From contig NZ_LMDI01000001.1 of the NCBI RefSeq assembly GCF_001425785.1, positions 124,001-188,000 of the forward strand: DNA of 64,000 nucleotides. Direction: 5' to 3'. The notes beneath the pieces were generated by a model, which made no database searches, had not been told where the DNA came from, and saw only the letters and a list, made by a program, of their open reading frames with translations. Every line of letters starts with the position of its first letter. Position 1 is the stretch's first letter. The stretch comes from Rhizobacter sp. Root1221. GTDB lineage: Bacteria; Pseudomonadota; Gammaproteobacteria; Burkholderiales; Burkholderiaceae_C. The position numbers and the translations under genes are program-made. Positions 31,784 through 41,157 of this stretch are shown one piece after another.

Positions 31784-31794
31784 ATGCCACATGA
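31651..31794 (+). CDS. Possible 47-residue protein coupled to the CHASE kinase
   Basis: The ATG at 31651 has GGAG 7 bases upstream. The frame (MTAGPMEVELARDFASNRRA...FILDSIEAENAT) overlaps the kinase start by 11 bases. It has no signal peptide, no membrane helix and no known family. It could be a real small gene or a translated leader that couples the kinase. Confidence 0.3.
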   Translation: MTAGPMEVELARDFASNRRAVIPALPPALSLRLSRFILDSIEAENAT

Positions 31795-34700
31795 CGTTCG
31801 CACATTGCTCCACGCCTTCCAAGGCCGGCTTGTGACCTGGAGTCTGAGGCTGCCGGGGCGCTCTACCCGCAAGCGTGTGCTGCCGGCGGCAATGCTCCAC
31901 ACCATCGGATGGCCATTGCTGACCCTTGGGCTGCTGCTCGCTGCCACGGCATGGATGTGGCGCATCGCGGCGTCGGACGTCCGTCAAATTGCCCGCGATC
32001 GATTCAACTTCAAGGTCGCCGAAGCCCGTTTCGCCATCGAGCAACGCCTGTTGGCATACGAGCAGGTCCAACGAGGCGGGATTGCGTTGTTCGCAGCCAG
32101 CAGCGTGGTCACGCGTGACGAATGGCGGGCCTATGTGCGCCAGCTCAATCTCGAGAAGAACTATCCTGGCATTCAGGCGATGGCGTTCTCTCGGCGGTTG
32201 CTTCCGGTCGATCTGAATGGATTCATTCAGCGCACGCGTTCCGAGGGACTCCCGGAGTACGCCATTCAGCCGCCCGGTGAGCGCGCGGAGTACGTGCCCG
32301 TAACCTACATCGAGCCCTTGGATTGGCGCAACCGCCGAGCTTTGGGCTTCGATCTGTTCTCGGAGCCGACACGGCGCGAAGCGCTGCTTCGCTCCCGAGA
32401 CATGGCTTTGCCGTCCGCGACAGGCAAGATCAAACTGGCGCAAGAAACGAACGAAGGAGCGCAGAGCGGGTTTCTCATCTGCATGCCCGTCTTTCCAGGT
32501 GGGATTGTGCCCCCGACCACCGAGGGCCGGCGTGCCGCGCTCTACGGCCAGGCCTGCTCGGTGTTCCGCATGAATGACCTCATGGGGGGCATTCTCGGGT
32601 CGGAGAAGCTGCCCAACATCCAACTGCAAGTTTTCGACGGCACTGAACTTACCGCCGACGGGCTGATGTACGACAGCCAGCAGAGGGCGTCGGCACCGTC
32701 GCCCGAGTCAGGGGCCTTCGCGACAGACCAGGCATTCGAGTTCAATGGGCGCGTATGGACCCTGCGCTTCAACACACTGCCGGCGTTCGACGCGACCATT
32801 GACATACAGAAGCCCCGCCTGATCCTGGCCAGCGGGCTCCTGGTGAGCGTGCTGATGGCTGCAGTGGTGTGGTCGCTGTCGCTGAACCGTCGCCGCGCAC
32901 GCGCGCTGGCCGACGCCAACCATGGCCTGCAGGCGGAGATCGCCGAGCGCACCAAGCTCGAAGCGCTGCTCAATCAGGCGAAGAACGCCGCCGAAGCGGC
33001 AAACCGGGCGAAGAGCGACTTCCTCACCAACGTGAGCCACGAATTGCGCACGCCCCTCACGCTCATCCTGGCGCCCCTGGGGCAGTTGCTCGGCTCGGAG
33101 CAATGGGTCGCGGGCGGGAGGGTTCAACTCGAGCGCGCACACCGCAACGCCCTGCTGCTGCTCAACCGCGTCAACGACATCCTCGACTTTTCCAAGTCCG
33201 AAGCGGGCAAGTTCGAGTTGCATTGGGAGGTCGTCGACTTGGCTGCGCTGGTCTCCGAATTGGCCGGGGATGCGGCCGTCGTCGCCGGAGGCACGTCCTG
33301 CTCGCTGACGTGGCACGTGGACCCCGCTCTGGAGAGGATCTGTCTGGACCGACGGCACTTCGAGAAGATCGTCCTCAATTTCGTGAGCAACGCGCTCAAG
33401 TTCACCCCCGTCGGCGGCTGGATCCGTGTCGAGGCGGTGCCCGTCAGCGACGATTGTTTCGAATTCGCCGTCACGGATTCGGGCCATGGCATCCCGGCCG
33501 ACAAACAGCCGCTGCTGTTTGGACGCTTCCAGCAAATCGACAACTCCGCCACGCGGCAGTACGGCGGTACCGGCATCGGCCTCGCCCTGGTGAAGGGGCT
33601 GGCGGAGTCAATGGGGGGCAGTGTGGGCGTGTACAGCGAGTCCGGACGCGGCGCACGTTTCTGGGTACGTTTGCCGCGCGGCGTGGACCGGCTCGCGAAC
33701 CTTGGCGCCGACACCAGCGTGATCGCCGGGCAGGCGCGCTGCGCCACCGATGCCATGCTGCAGCACGCTCGTTGGCGCAGCGACAGTCCAAATCTATGCC
33801 CGCCAACCGCCAGCACCGGTGCGCCCTCCGCACCACGCGCGCTTTTGCCTAAAGTACTGGTAGCCGATGACAACCTGGACATGCGCAACTATCTGGCGGA
33901 GTTGCTCGAGCCGGAGTGCGATGTGCTGACTGCCGCCGATGGCGAGCAAGCCTGGGCGTTGCTGCAACAGCACTCGGTGGATGTCGTCATCTCGGACGTG
34001 ATGATGCCGGCGTTGGACGGCCTGGCCCTCACCACCCGCATCAAGGCGAGCGCCAGCCTCAGTCATGTGTCCGTGATCCTGGCGACCGCCCGCGGCGGCA
34101 ACGAGGCGAGCGTTGCAGGGCTGGAGGCGGGTGCCGACGACTACATCGCCAAGCCCTTCTCGCCGGCGGAACTGCGTGCGCGCGTACGCGCCGCGTTGCG
34201 CATGAGTCGGACGCAGGCTCAGTTGCGCGCACAGTCGTACGAATCGGGCATGGCAATGATCGCCACGGGCATCCTTCACAACGTCGGCAATATTCTCTCG
34301 GGGATCACCGTTTCCTCGACTCTCATCCACGACCAGCTGCGCCAGTTCCCGTTGAGCAAGCTGCGCCAGGTTGCCCAACTCATGCAAGAGCATGCGCAGG
34401 GCCCATCTTCCGGTGTCAGCGAGGACCGGGTGCGGGCGCTGCCAGCGTTCGTCTCAAGCTTAAGCGAGCACCTGGAGGCGGGGCAACAGACACTGGTGAA
34501 AGAAGCGGAGGCTCTCAGGGCTTGCGTGAAGCACGCGAGCGAGGTGATCGCCACCCAGCAGGGGCTGGCCCGACCTGACGCTCAGTTGCGCGAGCTCGTG
34601 TCCGCTCGCGGCCTGATCGAATCCGCACTCACGTTCAGCCGGACCGCCTTCGCGGTGCGCGGCATCGCGCTGCATCAGGCCTACGCGTTCATGGGATCCG

Positions 34701-35092
34701 TGCGCGTGGACCGGCATAAGACGCTGCAGATTCTGTCGAACCTGCTGAACAACGCCGAGTACGCGCTTCGCGCTTCGCGCCACGTCGACAAGCAGATCTG
34801 GCTCAGCACAACCCTCGTAGAGGGGCGCGTGCACCTGACGGTCAGGGACAATGGCGATGGCATCGACTCGCAACATCTGCCGCGGTTGTTCAACCACGGC
34901 TTCACGACAAAACCGGACGGGCACGGCTTCGGCCTGCATCTAAGCGCCAATTGGGCTCAGGAGTTGGGCGGCGCATTGACCTGTTCGAGCGACGGGCTTG
35001 GCCATGGCGCCAGCTTCACGCTGGCATTGCCTTTGCCATTGGAAAGTGCGCCTGACACGGTCGTCAGGATCGCGGAAACGGCATCAAGTTGA
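31784..35092 (+). CDS. CHASE-domain hybrid kinase with a second C-terminal kinase module
   Basis: A 1102-residue inner-membrane sensor. In order: helix 1 (about 41-62), a periplasmic CHASE domain (about 75-290; FAIEQRLLAYEQVQRGGIAL, NYPGIQAMAFSRRL, LGFDLFSEPTRREAL), helix 2 (346-367), HisKA (H near 420 in SHELRTP) and HATPase (FVSNALKF, DSGHGIP, GGTGIGLALVKGL). A receiver follows (about 689-810; D in VISDVMMP), then a second histidine-kinase-like module with the H-box GILHNVGNILSG (about 829) and a complete HATPase (NLLNNAEYAL, RDNGDGI, HGFGLHLSANWA). Kinase-REC-kinase in one chain is uncommon. The CHASE domain suggests a small diffusible ligand. GAGG precedes the ATG. The c-di-GMP protein at 35115 follows. 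Confidence 0.9.
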   Translation: MPHDVRTLLHAFQGRLVTWSLRLPGRSTRKRVLPAAMLHTIGWPLLTLGLLLAATAWMWRIAASDVRQIARDRFNFKVAEARFAIEQRLLAYEQVQRGGIALFAASSVVTRDEWRAYVRQLNLEKNYPGIQAMAFSRRLLPVDLNGFIQRTRSEGLPEYAIQPPGERAEYVPVTYIEPLDWRNRRALGFDLFSEPTRREALLRSRDMALPSATGKIKLAQETNEGAQSGFLICMPVFPGGIVPPTTEGRRAALYGQACSVFRMNDLMGGILGSEKLPNIQLQVFDGTELTADGLMYDSQQRASAPSPESGAFATDQAFEFNGRVWTLRFNTLPAFDATIDIQKPRLILASGLLVSVLMAAVVWSLSLNRRRARALADANHGLQAEIAERTKLEALLNQAKNAAEAANRAKSDFLTNVSHELRTPLTLILAPLGQLLGSEQWVAGGRVQLERAHRNALLLLNRVNDILDFSKSEAGKFELHWEVVDLAALVSELAGDAAVVAGGTSCSLTWHVDPALERICLDRRHFEKIVLNFVSNALKFTPVGGWIRVEAVPVSDDCFEFAVTDSGHGIPADKQPLLFGRFQQIDNSATRQYGGTGIGLALVKGLAESMGGSVGVYSESGRGARFWVRLPRGVDRLANLGADTSVIAGQARCATDAMLQHARWRSDSPNLCPPTASTGAPSAPRALLPKVLVADDNLDMRNYLAELLEPECDVLTAADGEQAWALLQQHSVDVVISDVMMPALDGLALTTRIKASASLSHVSVILATARGGNEASVAGLEAGADDYIAKPFSPAELRARVRAALRMSRTQAQLRAQSYESGMAMIATGILHNVGNILSGITVSSTLIHDQLRQFPLSKLRQVAQLMQEHAQGPSSGVSEDRVRALPAFVSSLSEHLEAGQQTLVKEAEALRACVKHASEVIATQQGLARPDAQLRELVSARGLIESALTFSRTAFAVRGIALHQAYAFMGSVRVDRHKTLQILSNLLNNAEYALRASRHVDKQIWLSTTLVEGRVHLTVRDNGDGIDSQHLPRLFNHGFTTKPDGHGFGLHLSANWAQELGGALTCSSDGLGHGASFTLALPLPLESAPDTVVRIAETASS

Positions 35093-35114
35093 GCCAGTAG
35101 AGGAGCAATTCACC

Positions 35115-37703
35115 ATGGGTCGTACTTCCAGCACCATACAGTTCGCGCGAAAGAAGCAACTTTCTTTATTGCGCCATGTCATGCCGAGGCGCGCGAACCA
35201 CGCGCCCATCGCGCTGTCACCGCAGTCGCGGCTCGTCACCGCAGCGGCGGCACAGAGCGACGGATTCGCGTCGCAGAATGGTGCGGCGCGACGCGGCCAA
35301 GGGGATGGGCCCGGTGCGCTGCGGGTACTGGTCATCGACGACAACGCAATCGTTCTGGAGGGTTTCCGAAAGACCTTGGCGAACGAAGTCGCGTCATCCA
35401 CTGCGGCGCTCGATGCCTTGGGACACTCGTTGTTCGGCAAGGACGCCAAACCCGAGACGCCCGCGCGCGCCGAACGCCCCGACTTTGAAGTCGATCTGGT
35501 CGCGGAGGGTGCGCAAGGTTGGCGCCGCGCTGTCGAGGCGGTGAGCGTCGGACGTCCCTACGCCGTGGCCTTCGTCGATTTGCGCATGCCCGGCGGCTGG
35601 GACGGGCTGCAGACAATCGAGGCGTTGTGGCGCACAGACCCGTGCATCCAGGTGGTGATCTGCACCGCCTACAGCGAATACTCCTGGGATGACATCACCG
35701 CTCGACTGGGTCGCTCGGACCGGTTGCTCGTTCTGCGCAAGCCGTTCGAGACGATCGAGGTGCTGCAGCTCGCTTGCACCTTGTCAGAGAAATGGTCGCT
35801 GCATCGCGAGCGGCAGGCGCGACTCGATGACCTGGAGCGGCGGGTCGCGGAGCGGACGCAGCGGCTGCAGCAAGCGTTGGATGAAGGTAAGGCCTATGAG
35901 GAGAACTTGCACCATCAGGCCACGCACGACGCCTTGACCGGATTGCCCAATCGCCTCCTGCTAGCCGATCGCGCCGCGCAATTCATTGCGCAGATGAAGG
36001 GATCGGGGCTGCGGCTTGCAATGTTGTTCCTCGATCTGGACCAGTTCAAGATCATCAACGACAGCTGGGGCCACGGGGTTGGTGACGCTCTGCTCAAGGC
36101 AGTCGCACTCAGGCTTCAGGTGACAGTCCGCGACAGCGACACAGTGGCTCGATTGGGGGGCGACGAGTTCGTGATCATTCTGGCGTCACTGGCACAGTTC
36201 AAAGACGCGGACAACGTGGCGCAAAAGGTGCTCGCAGCGTTCGCCGAGCCTTTTGCGGTGGGAGATCATCAGTTTTTTTTGACCGCCAGTATTGGCGTGA
36301 GCGTCTATCCTGAGGATGGAGACAACAGCGAAACGCTCTTGAAGCACGCAGATGTGGCCATGTACGCCGCCAAGGAGCAGGGCAGGCACGCTGTGCAGTT
36401 CTATACCCGAGAAATGGGGGTTCGGGTCGAGGAGCGCATCGCACTGCAGAACGCATTGTGCCTTGCGCTGGAGCGGCAGGAATTCGAACTGCACTACCAA
36501 CCTCAGGTCGATATGAAGAGCGGTAAAGTCCGCGGCGTCGAGGCCCTGGTCCGCTGGCACCGTCCCGAAGTCGGAATGGTTCCGCCAGACCGCTTCATCC
36601 CGCTGGCCGAGGAGACAGGGTTGATCCTCCCCATCGGCGAATGGGTGCTCAAGACCGCGTGCGCGCAGGTCAAGGCGTGGCATGCGGCCGGATATCCTGA
36701 TCTGTCGATGGCGGTCAATGTGTCGGCATGTCAGTTTCGCCAGCAGAACATGCCGGAACTTGTTCGCGCTGTCCTCGCTGAGACCGGCCTCGCCGCTCGA
36801 TATTTGGAGCTAGAGCTGACCGAAAGTGTGCTCATGCAAGACAAGGACGCTGTCGTGCGGGCGCTGCGGCAGCTCAAACAGATCGGCGTGACGCTGTCGC
36901 TGGATGACTTCGGCACCGGCTATTCGAGTCTGTCGTACCTCAAGGACTTTCCTATTGACGTCGTCAAGATCGATCGATCCTTCGTCCGTGATGTGACCAA
37001 CAGTGTGGAGGGCGCATCGCTCACGAAGGCCATCATTGCGATGGCCCGGTCCCTGAACTTGACGACGGTTGCCGAGGGTGTGGAAACCGAGGGTCAGTTG
37101 AGCTTCCTGAACACCCACCGATGCGACGCGATCCAGGGCTACTACTTCAGCCGTCCGCTGCCAGCAAACGACTTGGTAGCGCTGCTTGGCGCAGGCAAGC
37201 ATCTACCGGTCGAGTACTCTCGCAGTGAACCCGTCCGACGTACTCTGCTGTTGGTGGACGACGATGAAAGCATCCTTTCAACCCTCGACCGGTTGCTGCG
37301 GCGTGACGGCTTCCACATCCTGAGCACGACCAGTCCCCGCCAGGCACTTGAGCTACTGGCGATCCACCCGGTTGGGGTGATCGTCTGTGACGCACGTATG
37401 CCGGAAATGCCCGGGATGGAACTGCTGCGCCGCGTCAAGGGGCTCTATCCTGACATTGTGCGCATCATGCTTACGGGCCACAGCACAGTGGATTCGGTGA
37501 CCGATGCGATCAACGATGGTGCCGTGTACAAGTTCATCACCAAGCCTTGGGATGACGCACTGCTCCGCGAGAAAATCGCAGAGGCGTTTCGCCGCCATGA
37601 GATGAGTTCAGAAAACGATCGCCCTGCACGGGAGGAGGCTGACGCTGCCACGATCGAGTTGCCAGGGGCAGCAAAGCAGCTCTCGGCAGAGTCGGCGCCA
37701 TGA
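35115..37703 (+). CDS. REC-GGDEF-EAL-REC cyclic-di-GMP turnover protein
   Basis: An 862-residue cytoplasmic protein starting at an ATG with AGGAG 8 bases upstream. REC1 (about 70-230) has a 35-residue insert between the acidic pair VIDDN and the phosphoacceptor in AFVDLRMPG. The coiled linker RLDDLERRVAERTQRLQQAL is followed by GGDEF (about 270-425) with intact RLGGDEFV (near 347) and EAL (about 435-690) with EALVRWHRP, ELTESVL, DDFGTGYSSL and the KIDRSFV motif. REC2 (about 706-825) follows, with D in VIVCDARMPEM. Both catalytic motifs are complete, so it could make or degrade c-di-GMP. It lies 13 kb from the c-di-GMP riboswitch and between two kinases that could phosphorylate its receivers. 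Confidence 0.93.
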   Translation: MGRTSSTIQFARKKQLSLLRHVMPRRANHAPIALSPQSRLVTAAAAQSDGFASQNGAARRGQGDGPGALRVLVIDDNAIVLEGFRKTLANEVASSTAALDALGHSLFGKDAKPETPARAERPDFEVDLVAEGAQGWRRAVEAVSVGRPYAVAFVDLRMPGGWDGLQTIEALWRTDPCIQVVICTAYSEYSWDDITARLGRSDRLLVLRKPFETIEVLQLACTLSEKWSLHRERQARLDDLERRVAERTQRLQQALDEGKAYEENLHHQATHDALTGLPNRLLLADRAAQFIAQMKGSGLRLAMLFLDLDQFKIINDSWGHGVGDALLKAVALRLQVTVRDSDTVARLGGDEFVIILASLAQFKDADNVAQKVLAAFAEPFAVGDHQFFLTASIGVSVYPEDGDNSETLLKHADVAMYAAKEQGRHAVQFYTREMGVRVEERIALQNALCLALERQEFELHYQPQVDMKSGKVRGVEALVRWHRPEVGMVPPDRFIPLAEETGLILPIGEWVLKTACAQVKAWHAAGYPDLSMAVNVSACQFRQQNMPELVRAVLAETGLAARYLELELTESVLMQDKDAVVRALRQLKQIGVTLSLDDFGTGYSSLSYLKDFPIDVVKIDRSFVRDVTNSVEGASLTKAIIAMARSLNLTTVAEGVETEGQLSFLNTHRCDAIQGYYFSRPLPANDLVALLGAGKHLPVEYSRSEPVRRTLLLVDDDESILSTLDRLLRRDGFHILSTTSPRQALELLAIHPVGVIVCDARMPEMPGMELLRRVKGLYPDIVRIMLTGHSTVDSVTDAINDGAVYKFITKPWDDALLREKIAEAFRRHEMSSENDRPAREEADAATIELPGAAKQLSAESAP

Positions 37704-38692
37704 GGCCGAACGTCATTCCGCCCCGAGACCATCGATGGCAGCACCCTCTGCCTGGCGAAGTGGCGACCCTGCATCAGGACCTGGAGCTGCTGCTGCTCGA
37801 CGCGCACCGCGAGCAGGGTTGGAGTGAACGCATCGACCGCTGCGCGCAGCGTTTGCACAGCGTCATCGAACACGACGCCGACGCGCTGCTGTACTTGCTG
37901 GTGCAGGCGGCGACCTCCTCCTTCGAGCACTACAGCAGCAAACATGCCTTGCTGTGCGCAGCGGTCGCCGACCATTGCGCCATGCAGCTGCAGTGGAGCG
38001 ACAAGGAGAGAGCCTCGCTGAGGCTTGCCGCGCTGACCATGAACCTCAGCATGACGACGCTGCAGAACCACCTCGCGCTGCAAGAGTTTCCGCTCACCTC
38101 CGAGCAGAAGCGGCGCGTCGATCAGCACGCCGGCCTCAGTGCCGAGCTCCTGCGCGCGGCCGGCGTGTGCGACGATTTGTGGCTGTTTGTCGTGGAGCTG
38201 CACCATCAAGTTCCGGGCGCTCAGCTTCCGCTCGCGGAGCTGGCCCCCGAGGACCGACTGGCACGCGTGCTGCGTCGCATCGACGTGTACACGTCGAAGA
38301 TCAGCCCGCGCGAGGGCCGCTCGGGGCTCACTGCCCCACTGGCGGCGCGCGATGCATGTCTCGGGGCGGACGGCCAGCCCGACGAGGTCGGTGCCGTCGT
38401 GGTCAAGGTGCTGGGCATCTACCCACCGGGCACCTATGTGCGCCTGGTCAGTGGTGAAGCCGCCGTTGTGATGCGCCACGGCCGCCGGGCGAACCAGCCG
38501 CTGGTGGCTGCCATTGCGAGCCGCGCCGGGCATGCGCTGGACGCGCCCGCCTTGCGCGACGCCGCCGACCCGGCGCATGCGATCCAGACTGCGCTGCGTA
38601 CCAACGAGGTCCGGGTTCGCTTTGACCACGAGCGCCTGTTGTGCTTGTGCCGCGACATGGCGGCCGTTCATGCCTCGGCTGCGGCGTGGTAA
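37700..38692 (+). CDS. Degenerate HD-GYP-like protein
   Basis: A 330-residue protein overlapping the previous stop by ATGA. Its central region follows the HD-GYP layout: SKHALLCAAVADHCAMQLQW, then LAALTMNLSMTTLQNHL where active enzymes have LLHDIGK, HAGLSAELLRAAGVCDD, LHHQVPGAQ where they have HHE..DGSGYP, RVLRRIDVYTSKISPREGRS, VLGIYPPGTYVRLVSGEAAVV. The HD pair and the GYP segment are lost, so no phosphodiesterase activity is expected. It may bind c-di-GMP or act as a partner of the coupled GGDEF-EAL protein. There is no membrane segment. Confidence 0.78.
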   Translation: MRPNVIPPRDHRWQHPLPGEVATLHQDLELLLLDAHREQGWSERIDRCAQRLHSVIEHDADALLYLLVQAATSSFEHYSSKHALLCAAVADHCAMQLQWSDKERASLRLAALTMNLSMTTLQNHLALQEFPLTSEQKRRVDQHAGLSAELLRAAGVCDDLWLFVVELHHQVPGAQLPLAELAPEDRLARVLRRIDVYTSKISPREGRSGLTAPLAARDACLGADGQPDEVGAVVVKVLGIYPPGTYVRLVSGEAAVVMRHGRRANQPLVAAIASRAGHALDAPALRDAADPAHAIQTALRTNEVRVRFDHERLLCLCRDMAAVHASAAAW

Positions 38693-39141
38693 CGTTCTCG
38701 TACGACGCCACGCACGCTGCGTGCCTCGACATTTTGGCGTCCGTGCCAAACCGCGAAGTGTCCAACGTCCAGGCGGTCGAATGTCCGTTCCGTTCTTACA
38801 GTCTTTCGGGTCTCATCGGGGAAGCGCAGGCCTACACTGATCACGTCCGCAAGTTCGAAAGAGAAACAATCAGAACGAGCAAGGGCGAAGATGACGGCGT
38901 GCGCCTTCCAGGGCATTTGGCACCCGGCGAGTGCTGGTCGTCGATAGCGAGCCTCCTCTCCCGCGCGAGAACCGCTTGAATGCGGTCGTCACCGACATCA
39001 CGATGCAAGGCACGGACGGCGAGCAGCCGCTGCGTGCCGTGCGCGAGCGAGATCTTGATCCGCCAGGCCGGCATTTCCCCAGCGTGAAGTGGGACTCGGA
39101 CGCCCCCGTCCGAACGTGAAGCAAGCACAGGGAGCAAGAAC
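38693..39141 (+). other. Intergenic region with receiver-domain remnant
   Basis: 449 bases. The right half is a broken receiver domain (next entry). The left half (38693-38900) shows no coding frame with a start and no identifiable promoter. Confidence 0.5.
38931..39119 (+). pseudogene. Receiver-domain remnant upstream of the PAS kinase
   Basis: A GTG-started frame reads VLVVDSEPPLPRENRLNAVVTDITMQGTDGEQPLRAVRERD. The first and third beta-strand motifs of a receiver are present (LVVDSE, VVTDITMQGTDG), but the roughly 35 residues between them are deleted, and the C-terminal Lys region is gone. It cannot fold as a receiver. Another receiver fragment lies at the other end of the PAS kinase. Confidence 0.65.
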
Positions 39142-40845
39142 ATGGATCGACTCGCAAGAGGCGCCAGCACGCACCCGCATGGCGCCCAGTTCCACAAGGA
39201 GGAAAAGCTCGCGCTGCTCGCGGCCATCGTCGACTCGTCCGATGACGCGATCATCAGCAAGGACCTAGACGGAACCATCACGAGCTGGAATCGGGGCGCG
39301 GAGAAGATCTACGGCTACTCGGCGGAGGAGATGATCGGCAGGCGATTCTCGGTGCTGATCCACCCGGCTCACCCCGAGGATATGTCGACCATCCTCCAGA
39401 GGATCCGCAGCGGCGAGCACATCAGGCACTTCGAGACCGTCCGGGTCAGGAAGGGCGGCGGGCCGCTGCCGGTCTCGCTGTCCGAGTCGCCCATCTGCGA
39501 CGCCGATGGCAAGATCATCGGCCTCTCGTCCATCGCTCGCGACATCACCGAGCGGCGGCGTGTCGAGGAGCAGGCCCGCGCGACCTCGCAGCACGCACAA
39601 AGCCTCATCGAAGCGTCGCTGGACCCACTGGTCACGATCAGCCCCAAAGGCAAGATCGGGCTCGCGCGCTCGTTCTCCAGCCTCGCGGACAGCGAGCAGC
39701 GTTATCGGACGCTCACAGAAAACGCGCATGACGCGATTTCAGTACTCACACCCGACGGTGTCATTCGCGAGGTCAACCGCCAGTTCACCGACACCTTCGG
39801 CTATTCCGCCGATCAAATGGTCGGACGGCACATCCGCGACTTCGCGGCGTTGGGCCGGGAAGAGAAGAACATGCAGAGCTACGGGCAAACCGTGGCGACC
39901 GGCTCGGGTCGAACGGCCCCCGTCGAGATTCGCAAGGCGGATGGCAGCATCGTACTGATGGAGTTCTCCAACTCGGCGGTCCAAGTCGGCGGCGAGCGGC
40001 TGGTGTTCAGCATTGGCCGCGACGTGACCGAGCAGATGCGCGCCCAGGCGCAGTTGATGATCTCGGACCGCATGGCCTCAGTGGGCACCTTGGCAGCCGG
40101 GGTGGCGCACGGGATCAACAACCCGCTGGCCGTCGTCCTCGGTAACCTGGAACTCGCGGTGAAGGATGCGGATGAGATGAGCATCGAGGCGAACGTCTCG
40201 CCGCGACTGGTGGAGCTGCAGGAATCGCTGCACGATGCCCGGGACGCGGCGCTGCGTGTGCGGGAGATCGTCAAGGATTTGAAGATATTCTCCCGCGCCG
40301 AAGAGGACCGCCTCACGGCGGTGGACGTGCATCAAGTGCTCGAATCGACGCTGCGAATGGCCTGGACCGAGATCCGGCACCGGGCGCGGCTGGTGAAGAC
40401 CTATGGCAAGGTCCCTTGCGTCGACGCCAACGAGTCGCGCCTGGGCCAGGTGTTCCTGAACCTCATCGTCAACGCGGCGCAGGCCATTCCCGAAGGGCAT
40501 GCGAACGCCAACGAGATCCGTGTGGTCACCGGGACCGACGCGATCGGTCGCGCGGTCGTGGAGGTTCGCGACACCGGGCCGGGCATGACAACGGAGACTC
40601 TGAAGATGCTCTTCACGCCCTTTTTCTCCACCAAACCCACCGGGGTGGGCACGGGCTTGGGGCTGACCATGTGTCAGCGCATCGTCAACGGGCTGGGCGG
40701 CGAGATCGCCGTGGAGAGTCAACCCGGGAGTGGAACCACCTTCAAGGTGATCCTGCCCGCTGCGCGGGGTGATCATATGGAGGAAGCGCCCGTCGCGGTG
40801 CCACCTTCTGCGGTGCGGCGCGGGCCGCGTGCCGGTCGTCGATGA
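39142..40845 (+). CDS. PAS-domain sensor histidine kinase (partly decayed)
   Basis: A 567-residue soluble kinase with a GGAG site 8 bases before the ATG. PAS1 (about 25-140) is complete. A second PAS begins (SLIEASLDPLVTISPKGKIG, about 152-171) but is cut short and joins directly to PAS3 (about 185-305). HisKA contains GVAHGINNPLAVVLGNLE (H near 322) with G where most have E after His. HATPase has NLIVNAAQAI, VRDTGPGM and GTGLGLTMCQRIVNGLGG. The last 15 residues come from a shifted frame; the natural continuation, a receiver domain, is in another frame. Probably a hybrid kinase in decay, though the kinase core is whole. Confidence 0.8.
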   Translation: MDRLARGASTHPHGAQFHKEEKLALLAAIVDSSDDAIISKDLDGTITSWNRGAEKIYGYSAEEMIGRRFSVLIHPAHPEDMSTILQRIRSGEHIRHFETVRVRKGGGPLPVSLSESPICDADGKIIGLSSIARDITERRRVEEQARATSQHAQSLIEASLDPLVTISPKGKIGLARSFSSLADSEQRYRTLTENAHDAISVLTPDGVIREVNRQFTDTFGYSADQMVGRHIRDFAALGREEKNMQSYGQTVATGSGRTAPVEIRKADGSIVLMEFSNSAVQVGGERLVFSIGRDVTEQMRAQAQLMISDRMASVGTLAAGVAHGINNPLAVVLGNLELAVKDADEMSIEANVSPRLVELQESLHDARDAALRVREIVKDLKIFSRAEEDRLTAVDVHQVLESTLRMAWTEIRHRARLVKTYGKVPCVDANESRLGQVFLNLIVNAAQAIPEGHANANEIRVVTGTDAIGRAVVEVRDTGPGMTTETLKMLFTPFFSTKPTGVGTGLGLTMCQRIVNGLGGEIAVESQPGSGTTFKVILPAARGDHMEEAPVAVPPSAVRRGPRAGRR

Positions 40846-40960
40846 CGACCAGCGGATCGGAACGATGTTGCGCAACGTGCTGTCAGACGAGCACGACATT
40901 GAAGTACTCGCCAGCTCCCTGAGTCCGGCGACCGCAGCATGTTCGTCCATCACGTGGCGC
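40813..40960 (+). pseudogene. Frameshifted receiver-domain start after the PAS kinase
   Basis: In the +1 frame relative to the kinase end, the sequence reads VPVVDDDQRIGTMLRNVLSDEHDIEVLAS, a typical receiver N-terminus, then runs into unrelated residues without the phosphoacceptor region. This explains the odd C-terminus of the kinase: a frameshift and a deletion removed the receiver. Confidence 0.65.
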
Positions 40961-41157
40961 TGCGCGCGGCGTGGCTGGTTCTGGAGGATGTGGTCCGCCC
41001 CGCGGTGCTTCGCACGTTTGGCGACCAAGGAACCGGGAGGCGCGCTTGCACCTATAGGAACCGGCGAAGTCACTTGCCATGCACGAGGGGCGGCACCCGC
41101 ACCTGACATGGCGTCCAGATGTGCGAGGCAGAACGGTCTCGCTGTTGACCGGACCGC
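40846..41157. other. Convergent intergenic region
   Basis: 312 bases between the PAS kinase and the oppositely oriented hybrid kinase. The first 115 bases are the receiver fragment; the rest has no coding frame with support and no clear terminator hairpin. Confidence 0.5.

Noticed and set aside
38641-38979. Plus-strand open frame after the HD-GYP-like gene
   Set aside because: It overlaps the end of the previous gene, has biased composition and no start signal.
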